Part shown: in pieces, positions 26,660-39,204 of the stretch
Layout: every line of letters starts with the position of its first letter
Numbering within the stretch: position 1 is the stretch's first letter
Source of the DNA: Amorphochlora amoebiformis
Taxonomy: Eukaryota; Cercozoa; Chlorarachniophyceae
Length of the DNA: 64,000 nt
Assembly (NCBI GenBank): GCA_054601695.1
Contig: BAAHQB010000473.1
Span: forward strand, 1 to 64,000
Reading direction: 5' to 3'
Notes under the pieces: model-generated
The model's input: the letters and a program-made list of their open reading frames with translations, nothing else
Databases searched by the model: none
What the model was told of the DNA's origin: nothing
Position numbers and translations under genes: made by a program

Positions 26660-27163
26660 CATTATATATATATTTACTAAACACACATTGTATACAAAAA
26701 TGTGTTACACATGTACACACATATTGATATATTATATATGCATTATACACACATAAAAATGGAAATATATGTACATGTGTCACATGTGTGTGGTAGTACC
26801 ACACCTAAATGTGTACGTATACATAGGCGGGCTATTGAGTTTGGAGGACGATTACACTTCCAATACCCCAACCGGTGAGATGATCACGTCGGAAATCCAA
26901 AAATATCGTTCCTGGGATGTTTCGAATAGAGTGGATCCTCTCAAATGGTGGCGGGATAATCGCAACGCTTTCCCAATTCTCTCTCAAGTTGCCAGAGTGT
27001 ATCTGGGAGTCCATGCCACAAGCACGGAGAGCGAGCGAACTTTTTCGAAGTGTGGGTTCTTGAAAAGTGGCGCCGAAACAGGATGGGGAGTGATTTAATA
27101 AGTGCAATTATTTACTTGAATGCATGTTCAAAAATTGATTGGCTGTGGCACCAACTGGTGTAA
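25839..27163 (+). pseudogene. hAT transposase remnant with hATC dimerisation domain
   Basis: Exon 1 is open from about 25830 to 26142. It has no ATG and may itself start at an acceptor (CTCCTAG, ending 25836). It is acidic and Ser-rich. A GTAAAT donor at 26143 and a TACATAG acceptor ending 26826 define a 684-base phase-1 intron filled with TA repeats, and the frame joins cleanly. Exon 2 encodes the hAT C-terminal dimerisation domain: DPLKWWRDNRNAFPILSQVA, ATSTESERTFSKCGFL. After KCGFL the open frame ends early at 27096-27098. The neighbouring frame continues the family consensus (RRNRMGSDLISAIIYLNA) to a TAA at 27161-27163, so a one-base frameshift has broken the gene. The N-terminal BED finger and catalytic domain are missing. 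Confidence 0.88.
26143..26826 (+). repeat. Transposase intron invaded by TA/TACA microsatellites
   Basis: The interval between donor GTAAAT and acceptor ATAG is mostly (TA)n with TACA and CACA blocks at 26190-26230, 26290-26345 and 26520-26680. The microsatellites lie inside an inserted transposon, so their expansion here postdates the insertion or came with the element. Confidence 0.8.
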
Positions 27164-27262
27164 CAACTATAATAATCATTGGAATGTTGACTCGGCATCG
27201 TCTAGATCATTAATAACTTGGCGGCGCTAAAATATAAGACATATATTCAAGTTCGACGTTAA

Positions 27263-27505
27263 AATAATGAATATTTGTTAGTAGAATTATTCGAATTTCA
27301 ATTTCTTAATAGAATAATGATTATTCGAATTATTCGTAGAATTATTCGAATTTCAGTTTCTTAGCAGAATTTATTCGAATAATGATTTTTTTTAGAATTA
27401 TTCTAGAATTATTCGAATAATTTTTCCCTTAATAGAATTTTAATAGAATTATTCGAATTCGAATTTCTTAACAGAATTATTCGAATAATTCGAATAATTC
27501 TATTA
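27263..27505. repeat. Right subterminal array of TTCGAATAATT palindromes
   Basis: Mirror of the left array: repeated AATTATTCGAATTTC and ATTCGAATAATTCGAATAAT, ending in the inverted terminal sequence at 27503-27514. Confidence 0.9.
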
Positions 27506-27514
27506 AAAACACTA

Positions 27515-27522
27515 ATAATGAC
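27515..27522. repeat. hAT target-site duplication, right copy
   Basis: ATAATGAC directly follows the right end, identical to 25239-25246. Confidence 0.93.
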
Positions 27523-27601
27523 ATACCTAGCTATGATACATGAAATTACTGGATATATAGCTCTGGAGCATAGTTGTATCCGCTACTGTAGTGTATATAA
27601 C

Positions 27602-27634
<33 letters not shown>

Positions 27635-28140
27635 AAAATAAATATGTATATATATGGTAGTACTATATGATATACAGTTATAGTGCAATAACTAGCTCTA
27701 TAGAATAAATAGACTCTACATACTAAAGTTCGGGACGTAGCTTAGGGTCTGATAAGGTAGATAGGGATTATCTAGCTACTTGATCATAAGCCGTACTACT
27801 ATGATGATATTCAAATAATTCAATGCTGCTAACAACTGCTCAGGCACTTAGGCCATATACACATGCTGTTATACCTATAACCACTCTAAGACATACTACA
27901 ATGTACTAAATATATACCGACCTATATACTTGCTTACCGGTGAGTGGACAGTCCGATGGATTGACTGTAAAGAAAATTGCTAAGGGTTATGTCGTATGTA
28001 ACATGATACTAACATCAACGATTCAACATGTAGATGTACTGATCATATAGATGACGCTTCTAATCGATACGTCCGGACTCAACATACATACGTCATTTAG
28101 ATCGTACACATATATCAAAACATAACATACTAATTCACAC
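27523..28140. other. AT-rich CTAG-containing island, no gene seen
   Basis: Complex, AT-rich sequence with TAGCTA, CTAG and ATAT motifs and a short TA run at about 27605-27630. No splice-bounded coding frame. Confidence 0.55.
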
Positions 28141-29220
<1,080 letters not shown>

Positions 29221-30096
29221 ATCATTGATTAGTCTAACGCGTAGTAACGGTTGATATACCAAGTCTAGTACTAGAGTTGTAGTCTAGACTAGTTGATAGC
29301 CCCCCGGAATACCTTCTCGTTCCTCGGTAATGAGTCGAGATCTACTGGACTCTAGAGACTAGAGCTTAGTAGAAAGATGTTAAGATCTACTATCCAGCTA
29401 TCTAGGCTATATCCTAGATATCCTAGATATCTACTAGATCCACGAGATTTCCTCGGTAATGAGCTAGATGAGTCGAGATCTACTAGACTCTAGAGACTAG
29501 AGCATCTAGCTATCTAGGCTATATCCTAGATATCTTCTAGATCCACGAGATTTCCTCGGTAATGAGTCGAGATCTAGACTAGACTCTAGAGACTAGAGCT
29601 TAGTAGAGAGATGTTAAGATCTACTATCTAGCTATCTCTAGTATCTAGGCTATAAACAATCCTAGATATCCTAGATATCTACTAGATCTAGGAGATCCAC
29701 GAGATTTCCTTGGTAATGAGCTAGATGAGTCGAGATCTAGACTAGTCTCTAGACTATATATATAAGTACCCTAGACTCTAGTAGACTACCATCTACTAGA
29801 TCTAGACCATTCGATCGTAGTGATACCATCGACTAGCTAGAGTGATAGACTACTAGGACTAGATAGATATTCTAACGTGACAGCTTGTACATCTAGTAGA
29901 TCTAGTATCTACTACTATATATATATATATATACACTAGTACTAGTCTAGTTACTAGTAGTAGACTAGTAGTATCTAGAATCTGGAGAATCTCTAGAATC
30001 CAGGGAATTGAGGTCTAAATTGCTCATTAGTTCTGTAATTGCTAGCTAGCTGCTAGACCTAGTGTCGTGACTGGGCCTAGATTCTAGACACTGGAG
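29221..30096. repeat. CTAG-rich diverged tandem repeat, 3-4 copies
   Basis: Between about 29320 and 29760 the phrases TTCCTCGGTAATGAGTCGAG, CTCTAGAGACTAGAGC, ATGTTAAGATCTACTATC and CTAGATATCCTAGATATC recur in the same order at intervals of about 110-180 bases. CTAG/TCTAGA density is extreme throughout to about 30090. No coding frame. Confidence 0.85.
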
Positions 30097-30324
30097 TTAA
30101 ATTTCATGCCCGTAGAATTTCCATTGCTCCGAGACTTGCTCCGATACTTGCTCCGATACATATTCCGATACTTGCTCCGATACATATTTCGATACTTGCT
30201 CCGATGCCTGGTTATCATTATTAATGGATGCCGACCGGACGCTTCGCCTCTTTTTCGCATCGTTTGCTGCAGTCCATATTGATCTGTCGGGTGTACAATA
30301 ATGTGTATCTATTTGTTTATGCAT
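30097..30324 (-). CDS. Uncertain 75-aa ORF with SEQV repeats
   Basis: The minus strand is open from 30324 to a stop at 30097-30099. The middle is ordinary-looking and basic ([19 protein letters not shown]). The C-terminal half is a 12-bp-unit repeat ([20 protein letters not shown]) from a minisatellite whose plus strand reads ACTTGCTCCGAT. The in-frame 12-bp period keeps it open. No family recognised; there is no splice support. Confidence 0.25.
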   Translation of the reverse strand: MHKQIDTHYCTPDRSIWTAANDAKKRRSVRSASINNDNQASEQVSKYVSEQVSEYVSEQVSEQVSEQWKFYGHEI

Positions 30325-30425
30325 ACGATAATGAATATGTGTATCGTATATTTATATACATATATACATATATATATATATATAATATATTTATATATAT
30401 ATATACATATATAATATATTATTAT

Positions 30426-30463
<38 letters not shown>

Positions 30464-30483
30464 ATATGTGTATATATCTACAC

Positions 30484-30534
<51 letters not shown>

Positions 30535-30891
30535 GTAGAGTATTATTAATAATTTAATGTATGTAACATATTATGCTATACATTTATATGCACACATGTA
30601 TACCTTTACATATGTGAGTATATAACTATATATGTATATATATATATATAATATTTGTATATATTATTTATATATATATATATTATAGTATATATTCATA
30701 TGTAAATATATATGTATATATACATATATACAAATATACATATATATTACATGCTACAGTTTATAAGGGTGATAACGTAAAAAACTTGTATATTATACAT
30801 ACATATGTGTATATGTATATATGTATATATATATATATTTATATACAAATATATTCATATATATATTTATATAATTTTATATTATATTATA

Positions 30892-30940
<49 letters not shown>
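30325..30940. repeat. TA microsatellites with (TTA)n
   Basis: (TA)n with an ATTATTATTA block near 30420 and TATG interruptions. A complex gap at 30550-30620 and another near 30750-30790 hold no exon. Confidence 0.9.
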
Positions 30941-30944
<4 letters not shown>

Positions 30945-31455
30945 GGAAACCTGCCGGTCTGATCGAGATTGGTTCCGTGTATTTGATTCATCTCGGAGGC
31001 GATACTCGAGTCTTCGGTGTGTTCTGGTACAGCTATCACAACACTGGCATCCGTCACTTGGACGTCCGCATTGCCTACTCCCAAGCGCCTGAGAGGAACC
31101 ATTTCTGTGGATTTTCCATGACGTCTGGACATCAAGATGTCTCTCATAGAAGGGTTATGAGTGTCGGCCTCTTTGATGAATCTGATGGGTACTACGCTGT
31201 CCTCGGCTCGAGTGTAGTTCCTGTTCTGGTTTTGGAAGCGAGAGGTTGTGTGGTTGAGGTGAGAAATGTAGGTGATGCTTGGAACCGTTATTTCTTTCAC
31301 CGCTGCTGCCGAGCATGTTTTTTGTGCACGGGTCCTTGAGAACTCGGATTGTATCCTGAGGTTTTTCAGGGGTAGAAATTCCGGTGTCTTTTTCATATGT
31401 GAGAGTTTGGTGTACTATGAGCGCCGTGCTTAGCCATCTACTGTATACCTGCTAA
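30941..31455 (+). CDS. 3' end of an unknown gene, two exons
   Basis: The first exon is open from the edge of a TA run (about 30941) to a donor at 31245 (GAGAG, then GTTGTG). The second runs from an acceptor ending 31369 (GAGGTTTTTCAG) to TAA at 31453-31455. The 125-base intron is phase 1 and the frame joins. Exon 1 reads as a real protein: [56 protein letters not shown]. Alternating hydrophobic residues suggest beta strands. Exon 2 gives [16 protein letters not shown] and a short hydrophobic tail. Other options are a second donor at 31259 (GAG, then GTGAGA) or read-through to TGA at 31337-31339. The minus strand is also open (30887-31396) but has poorer codon character. The 5' boundary is lost in TA sequence. 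Family not recognised. Confidence 0.6.
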
Positions 31456-31549
31456 CATCTTTCCCCCTTGTGAAACTTCTTTGCCCTTACCTTTATCACC
31501 ACATTCATATCACAACACACAACATACATGTGTTTATATATATATACAT

Positions 31550-31603
<54 letters not shown>

Positions 31604-31803
31604 ATGTATACGCACACATATATATATCTATATATTTATATAATATATATATATATATATGTATATATGTATTATATAAATATATATATTATGTATGTAT
31701 ATATATATATATATGTATAATATATATATGTATATATATGTATATATGTATACATATACACACATATGTATACCTACATAATTAAGATTGAGATATATAA
31801 GTA

Positions 31804-31845
<42 letters not shown>

Positions 31846-32055
31846 GTGTATATATATATACATACATATACATACATGTATACACATGTGTGTATGTATA
31901 TATATGTATGTACATATATATACATTTATATATACATACACATATACACACATATATACACACATACATACACACATACATATGTTCATATTGACACATA
32001 CATATATTTGATATACTCGTGCGCAAAAGAGCCATATAAACATCGATTTGATAAG
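31456..32055. repeat. TA / TACA / CACA microsatellites
   Basis: (TA)n and (CA)n blocks from about 31525 to 31990, with about 60 complex bases on each side. No exon on plus. The right edge adjoins the stop codon of the minus-strand secreted-protein gene. Confidence 0.88.
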
Positions 32056-32313
32056 TTAAACTTGTATCTTTACGCCCTGTCCCGAGCTGTCATCATTCGC
32101 ACACATATCCGCGGACCCTGATAATGTTACGAACATATTGTAGTTATATATATATATATATATATGTATATCTATTATACAGTTAAAGGAATATGATGAT
32201 TGGAGCGTAGGCGAGCATGGTGATGATGAAATAAGCACATACAGAAGAATACACATATAAACCCACTCCAGACCTTAAAATCTCATCCTCCAACCACATT
32301 TGAAAAACACATC

Positions 32314-32347
<34 letters not shown>

Positions 32348-32416
32348 CATACACATACATATGAAATATATATGTTATTATCTGTAAAAATACACACCAA
32401 ATATACTATATATACT

Positions 32417-32448
<32 letters not shown>

Positions 32449-32461
32449 CATACACATATAT

Positions 32462-32508
<47 letters not shown>

Positions 32509-33257
32509 TATATATATATATACATATATATATTTTTAGGTTTATGTGCAGTAAACAGAACTAAAGCACACATACATACCGTTTCGACACGAAATTGGAG
32601 GTCCCGTAATGTTTTGAAGTGCAGGAGAGCTGTAATCAATAACTGTTCGATCGAGGATGACGAAGCTGGACGGACAATTCCAATCCACCGACTCCCGGAC
32701 ATCATGTGCACCCCTGTAGAGTATCAAGAAAGAAAAACAAATCAAGGATAATTACACTCCATAGGGCGCGACCACAATACAACTGATCACGATATCCGTG
32801 TGTATAATTGCAGATACGTGGCTGCATAGGGTACTTGAAATTAGAGAGAGATGCGAATAGAAATAGGGTTAAGCGTTAGGGTTAAGGTTAGGGATAGGAT
32901 TATCGCGCGAATATGTGGGCGAAGATGGCGTTCGTGGTAAGATAAGAGAGGGCTGGAGCTTGGGTCAGATCATGATCTAGTTTGTGAATATGCATGTATG
33001 TAGCATACATATTTGGTAAACCTTGAGACTCCAGTTGAGGAAGGCTGCTGCACAGCTTCGACCCCAACCACGGCAAGAGCCAGCACTGTGAAACGAAGGA
33101 AATAAGTACCCCAACAACCCAAATTGAGAAAGACTAAGTGAATGGGAAGGGTTGAGGTTATTCACGTGCATCATACGGATGCACCAGAAGACAAGAAAGA
33201 AATGAAACGCAAATACGCTTGAAGAATACGTAAAGTCTCACCATGTAACAACAACAT
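32056..33257 (-). CDS. Small secreted Cys-containing protein (91 aa, 4 exons)
   Basis: Minus-strand model with exons at 33257-33242, 33085-33022, 32713-32580 and 32117-32056. All junctions are GT-AG and in phase: donors GTGAGA, GTTTAC, GTATGT; acceptors CGTTTCACAG, ATACTCTACAG, CATTATCAG. The ATG is split from the rest of the signal by a 156-base intron. The joined N-terminus [16 protein letters not shown] is a textbook signal peptide, likely cut before VQQPSS. The mature part of about 75 residues has three Cys (DWNCPSS, ISCRNG, DMCAND), one N-glycosylation site (NIT) and an acidic Ser/Gly C-terminus ending VKIQV before TAA at 32056-32058. The last intron (462 bases) is TA-rich, and the second-last carries a TTAGGGTTAAGG-like patch. 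Family unknown. Predicted extracellular. Confidence 0.78.
32118..32579 (-). repeat. TA-microsatellite intron of the secreted-protein gene
   Basis: The last intron of the minus-strand gene is largely (TA)n (32318-32345, 32418-32530) with about 150 complex bases. A direct example of a dinucleotide repeat carried inside a phase-1 intron. Confidence 0.7.
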
Positions 33258-33334
33258 AAGAGTCTAGTTGGTTTGTATTTTTTTGTGTTTGAATCCCGCG
33301 AAAACGTATCGAAGCCTATCTCCGTTCTGCAAGC

Positions 33335-33523
33335 ATGTCATTTCGGGTGCACGACACGTCTCTCTTCGTGGGCGTTTCGCCTCACCACGATCTTATCATT
33401 GTTTTAACACCCAAGATTAAATCAAAATTGCTCAGGGGGTTCGGGGAGGTCGGTGGGATCTATGAGATTGCGGGGTGGATGTATCACATTGGGTTGGATT
33501 TGATGGGGTTCAATCGGATTTGA
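33335..33523 (+). CDS. Possible 62-aa ORF divergent from the secreted-protein gene
   Basis: ATG at 33335-33337, 62 codons to TGA. It lies 77 bases from the opposite-strand start at 33257, which would make a divergent pair. It begins MSFRVHDTSLFVGVSPHH and continues with a basic stretch TPKIKSKLLRGFGE. No family recognised. The second half overlaps short GGGTTGGATT-type repeats, so chance openness is possible. Confidence 0.25.
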   Translation: MSFRVHDTSLFVGVSPHHDLIIVLTPKIKSKLLRGFGEVGGIYEIAGWMYHIGLDLMGFNRI

Positions 33524-33565
33524 GGGGTTGCATCGGGTCAGGATGAATGAAATAAGTTGGTTTAC

Positions 33566-33610
33566 CTCAGGATCAAGTGCGTTGGTCGGGTATTGGAACT
33601 CATCCAAAAA
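33566..33610 (-). CDS. Candidate 45-nt exon (FLDEFQYPTNALDPE)
   Basis: On the minus strand the acceptor GATTGACATTTAG precedes 33610 and a strong donor (CCTGAG, then GTAAAC) follows 33566. The 45 bases between are 15 codons in phase 0 at both ends. The peptide is plausible, but no neighbouring exon was placed with confidence. A possible relative upstream is a minus-strand stretch at about 34150-34195 (TCFVGYECPNG before a GTAGTC donor). Confidence 0.35.
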
Positions 33611-33869
33611 CTAAATGTCAATCGAACCTTCAAGACAAAAGCACGAGAATGTCAATGGAATATGCATAATTGGAGATATATCTGATGTGAATATGTCGAT
33701 ATATCAGCGTTAGATATTCTTCGTTTAACCTCGGTATGTCACATATCTTTCTTCAAGATATCCACATATTATCAGAATATATCCTCCTTCCACGCTTCTC
33801 CCAATCAATGAATTCAATATACTCGCATATCAACCAAAGATAACCCAAATCCACTTTCACGTCGCGGGA

Positions 33870-34049
33870 ATGGCGTATTGGTTCGCCAAGCGGCGTGAGC
33901 TCACCGGCGCATTCTTGCTGTTAATGTTGTTACTCTGGCTCAACCACGGGATACATTCCAGCAAACTGCGGAAGGAGGGATGGGAGGGCTTTAATGAGGA
34001 GGATATCGAGGAAGACGGCGAGGAAGACACAATTTCGGTTCAAGGGTGA
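33870..34049 (+). CDS. Predicted membrane-anchored acidic peptide (59 aa, or first exon)
   Basis: ATG at 33870-33872 opens 59 codons. The N-terminus MAYWFAKRRELTGAFLLLML continues LLWLNHGIHSS: a positively charged start then about 12 hydrophobic residues, fitting a signal anchor or signal peptide. The tail is strongly acidic (GFNEEDIEEDGEEDT). Read straight through it stops at TGA (34047-34049). A strong donor, GTGAGA at 34046, would instead make this a first exon ending in phase 2 at 34045. Codon use is mixed and GC-rich compared with its flanks, which supports real coding. No family recognised. Confidence 0.5.
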   Translation: MAYWFAKRRELTGAFLLLMLLLWLNHGIHSSKLRKEGWEGFNEEDIEEDGEEDTISVQG

Positions 34050-34370
34050 GAGCTTTTGGTTGGTTGAGAGTTTTGGGTTCTACGGGTTCTACGGGCCAGA
34101 GCGAGTGATTTGAGTGAGATAAGTTATAGTTGGCTTGCTGCGGAACAAGACTACCGTTAGGACATTCATAACCCACGAAACACGTTACTACATCATGCAC
34201 ATGTGAAATGATAAACTGATGAAATCTTTGACAAAAATTCACCTCCAATGAACATACTCGATTGATCCAACCGTAACCCCAGCCCTTACTCATAACCAGA
34301 ACCTAATCCCTAGCTGCCCTTAGCCTAACCCTAACCCGAACGCCCCTAAGGTTTACCTCTTCTTTCTTTT
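34050..34370. other. Complex sequence with a minus-strand open frame and a telomere-like patch
   Basis: The minus strand is open from 34293 to 33991 (begins MSKGWGYGWINRVCS). A GGGTTCTACGGGTTCTACGGG duplication lies at about 34075-34096. At 34315-34342 CCTTAGCCTAACCCTAACCC is a short telomere-like patch. No gene is assigned. Confidence 0.45.
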
Positions 34371-34372
34371 AA

Positions 34373-34537
34373 TCCGCGATCGGGGTGGGGGCTATCTTGT
34401 GCGTGTTGGGGGTGGGGATATACTGTGGGGGTGGGGCGGGGGGGGGCGGATATAAGGCCTACGGCATACCCCACGGGTATGCCGACATATTCTGCAACTA
34501 CAGAAACACTATTGGAAAACACGAGAGATCGTAGGGG
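34373..34537 (+). CDS. Candidate exon: transmembrane segment plus degenerate DUF5648-like end
   Basis: The plus frame is open from 34373 to TAG at 34535-34537. It encodes a hydrophobic stretch AIGVGAILCVLGVGIYC, a Gly-rich linker from a G9 run, then YKAYGIPHGYADIFCNYRN and TIGKHERS. The last part resembles the repeat seen in the gene at 56641-60350 (Y-R-N/Y-x-x-x-x-H spacing) but lacks the usual HFYT. There is no ATG and no AG acceptor in the TTCTTTCTTTTAATCC stretch just upstream, so this may be a decayed exon. Confidence 0.3.
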
Positions 34538-34544
34538 AAGGTTT

Positions 34545-36000
<1,456 letters not shown>

Positions 36001-36245
36001 ATTTTGCACATATTCATCAGAGAAAAACACATATACATGTATAACCCCATGGTAAAACCCCCCCACATAAACTACTCTGTTATACATGTATAACCCCATG
36101 GTAAAACCCCCCCACATAAACTACTCTGTTATTCATTTATATACAACCTTAAACCTTACCTAACGCTTCGGTATGTCTACACACGTGCACTGGAACATAA
36201 ACTTGCCATAATATATATTAGCTGATTATACCTAACCTAACTCTA
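36001..36245. repeat. 48-bp duplication and complex flank
   Basis: ACATGTATAACCCCATGGTA followed by AAACCCCCCCACATAAACTA occurs twice, near 36035 and 36083. The sequence after it is complex, with CCTTACCTAACG/CCTAACCTAACTCT telomere-like words. No gene. Confidence 0.85.
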
Positions 36246-36545
36246 CCCTTATTTATCGAAGGGTTTTTTCCAGAGGAGGTCTATTGTTGATATTCGGCTT
36301 CTATCTTCCTTTCTTTTTTCCTCTTTTCCCTCTTTGTTGATATTCGTGTTTACCTTCTATATTCCTCTTTTGTTTCCTATTTTCCCCTCTTTGTTGATGT
36401 TCGGCTTCTATACTCCTCTTTTGTTTCCTCTTTTTCCCTCTTTGTTGATGTTCGGCTTCTATACTTCTCTTTTGTTTCCTCTTTTCCCTGATTGTTGATG
36501 TTCGTTGTCGGGTTCTTTAAACCTGTATTTTTCGCTCTTTTCCCT
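36246..36545. repeat. Pyrimidine-rich repeat of about 60 bp, 5 copies
   Basis: Units share TTTGTTGATGTTCGGCTTCT, ATACTCCTCTTTTGTTTCC and TCTTTTCCCTC. No coding frame. Confidence 0.9.
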
Positions 36546-36612
36546 CTCTCTTGTGTGTTTCATAGATGCTTCTTAGATGCAGATTGAATATATAAATAGA
36601 TATATACATATG

Positions 36613-36653
<41 letters not shown>

Positions 36654-36665
36654 TGTATATGCACG

Positions 36666-36710
<45 letters not shown>

Positions 36711-36731
36711 TAGATATACGTACACACACAC

Positions 36732-36781
<50 letters not shown>

Positions 36782-36823
36782 ATACATATATGTATCTATG
36801 TATACATGTATATATATATATAC

Positions 36824-36885
<62 letters not shown>

Positions 36886-36927
36886 ATATATTATATATTA
36901 TATATTTATATATGTACAAATATATAT

Positions 36928-37504
36928 ATGCCATCGGGCGATATCAACACATTTAGTTCAAATATACATCAAATGGATAATATAGTATTCTATAAATACA
37001 CACACACATATATATATACACATATATGTATATATATAATATATAGGTTGTGACAGTGGCACACGGGGCATATTTGTCGAGAATTAAGTACCAGATTCAC
37101 CACATACCAGAACAAAATTACACCCAAATCTGCAATATTATCCAACAAGGTGTACATACACGTACGAATACATATATACATATGTTTATACACACACATA
37201 TATATATATATATGTATATATATAAATATAAATATATACATATATATATATATATTGATATAGAGAGTATAATGAAAAGGGGATGATGTTAAGTAGATAT
37301 AAAGGAATATTATTGCGTCATATCACCAACATATAAAGGAATATTATTGCTATATCACTAACACATAAAGGAATATTATTGCGTCATATCAACAACATAT
37401 AAAGGAATATTATTGCGTCATATCACTACCATATAAAGGAATATTATTGCGTCATATCACTAACATATTTTCATATATATCACTAACAAATATGCGTATA
37501 TATA

Positions 37505-37536
<32 letters not shown>

Positions 37537-37717
37537 CATACGAAAATATACATGTTTGTATGTGTATATGTATATGTGTGTGTGTATACTTCTTTAACAT
37601 GTACATGTACGTACATGTATATATGTGTGTGTATGTATGTGTATGTATACATATATATATATATATATATATGTGTATATATATATGTGTATACATATGT
37701 ATATTTATATATGTGTG

Positions 37718-37763
<46 letters not shown>

Positions 37764-38407
37764 TATAAACTGTAGATCAGACGGGAATGGGTGATGCGGT
37801 TAAACTCCTGTACGCACACAACACACCGTTTGCAGCTCTCAAAAAGGTACCTTCATATCTCACATCCCACAGCACTTCTGTACGCACACAACACACCGTT
37901 TGCAGCTCTCAAAAAGGTACCTTCATATCTCACATCCCACAGCACTTCTGTACGCACACAACACACCGTTTGCAGCTCTCAAAAAGGTACCTTCATACCT
38001 CACATCTCACAACACTTCTGCACGCACACAACACACCGTTTGGTGCTGACAAAAAGTACCCCACATATTTCACATCTCTTGACATTTCTGTACGCACAAA
38101 ACACACCGTTTGCTGGTGACGAAAATGTACCTTACACATCTCACATCTGTTTAAACTCGAAAATGCATACAGCACACCGTTTTCTGGTGATAAAATGGTG
38201 TCTTACACATATCTGACATCTGTTTAAACTCATGTATCTATGCATACAACACCGTTTGGCGGTCTGGAGTAGGTATTTTGCATATATCAATATCTCCTTA
38301 TTCGAATACATCTAATCTATATCTTTGTATATATCAATGCAGAACAAGTGTGAATGTATACATATATTTAGATATATATATTACATATATGTATATATAT
38401 ATATATA

Positions 38408-38462
<55 letters not shown>

Positions 38463-38894
38463 TATACATACACAGATACATGTCATACATATACATATAT
38501 ACATGTGTTCTCATAGAGCTATTTACACATGGATATTTTAGGTGCAGGTCGGCATTATTAATATTTCTGGGTCCATATATTTATATGTGTCTATATAGAG
38601 TTATATATATATTTGTTGTGAGGGCGATTTATTAAAACTTCTGGGTCCATATATATTCACCTATATAGGATTATATAAACATCAATATGATAGGTTAATT
38701 TGAGCTGTTTATTAGTATTTTTGGGTCAATATATATATTCACCTATACACGTGTAGGTTGATGTGAGCGATTTATTAATATTTCTGGGTCCGGACCCATT
38801 CCCTTGGAAGGCGGTGGCCGATAGAGGCATATATATCATTCATTTCCAACTAGAACCGCTGGTATTTACATCAATAAATACAATGTGTAATATG

Positions 38895-38934
<40 letters not shown>

Positions 38935-39169
38935 GTATACACATATATATATATATATGTATGTATATATTTACATACATATACATACACATATATGAAG
39001 GTATATATATATATATATATAAAGGTACATATGTATATACATCATAAGGATAGATACAGGAACATCGTTCAGATCCAACTAGAACCGCTCGCATATATAA
39101 ATATACTCTATATATATATATTATATATATATATATATATGTATCTATATATCTATATTTCTAAATATA

Positions 39170-39204
<35 letters not shown>

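Larger units (their letters stand above)
25247..27514 (+). mobile_element. hAT-superfamily DNA transposon, decayed (2268 bp)
   Basis: The element is bounded by inverted ends whose outer 12 bases match perfectly: TAGTGTTTTTAA on the left, and the same read on the minus strand from 27514. Perfect 8-bp duplications of ATAATGAC flank it. Both subterminal regions (about 25262-25540 and 27263-27505) are dense arrays of the palindrome ATTATTCGAATAATT and variants, typical of the repeated subterminal motifs that hAT transposases bind. Inside lie the C-terminal part of a transposase and an intron loaded with TA repeats. About 190 coding codons remain, against roughly 600 or more in complete hAT transposases, and the catalytic RNase-H-like core is not seen. 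The copy is therefore not autonomous. Confidence 0.93.

Noticed and set aside
37265-37465. CRISPR-like 34-bp direct repeats
   Set aside because: Units abut directly without spacers; an ordinary minisatellite in an intron.
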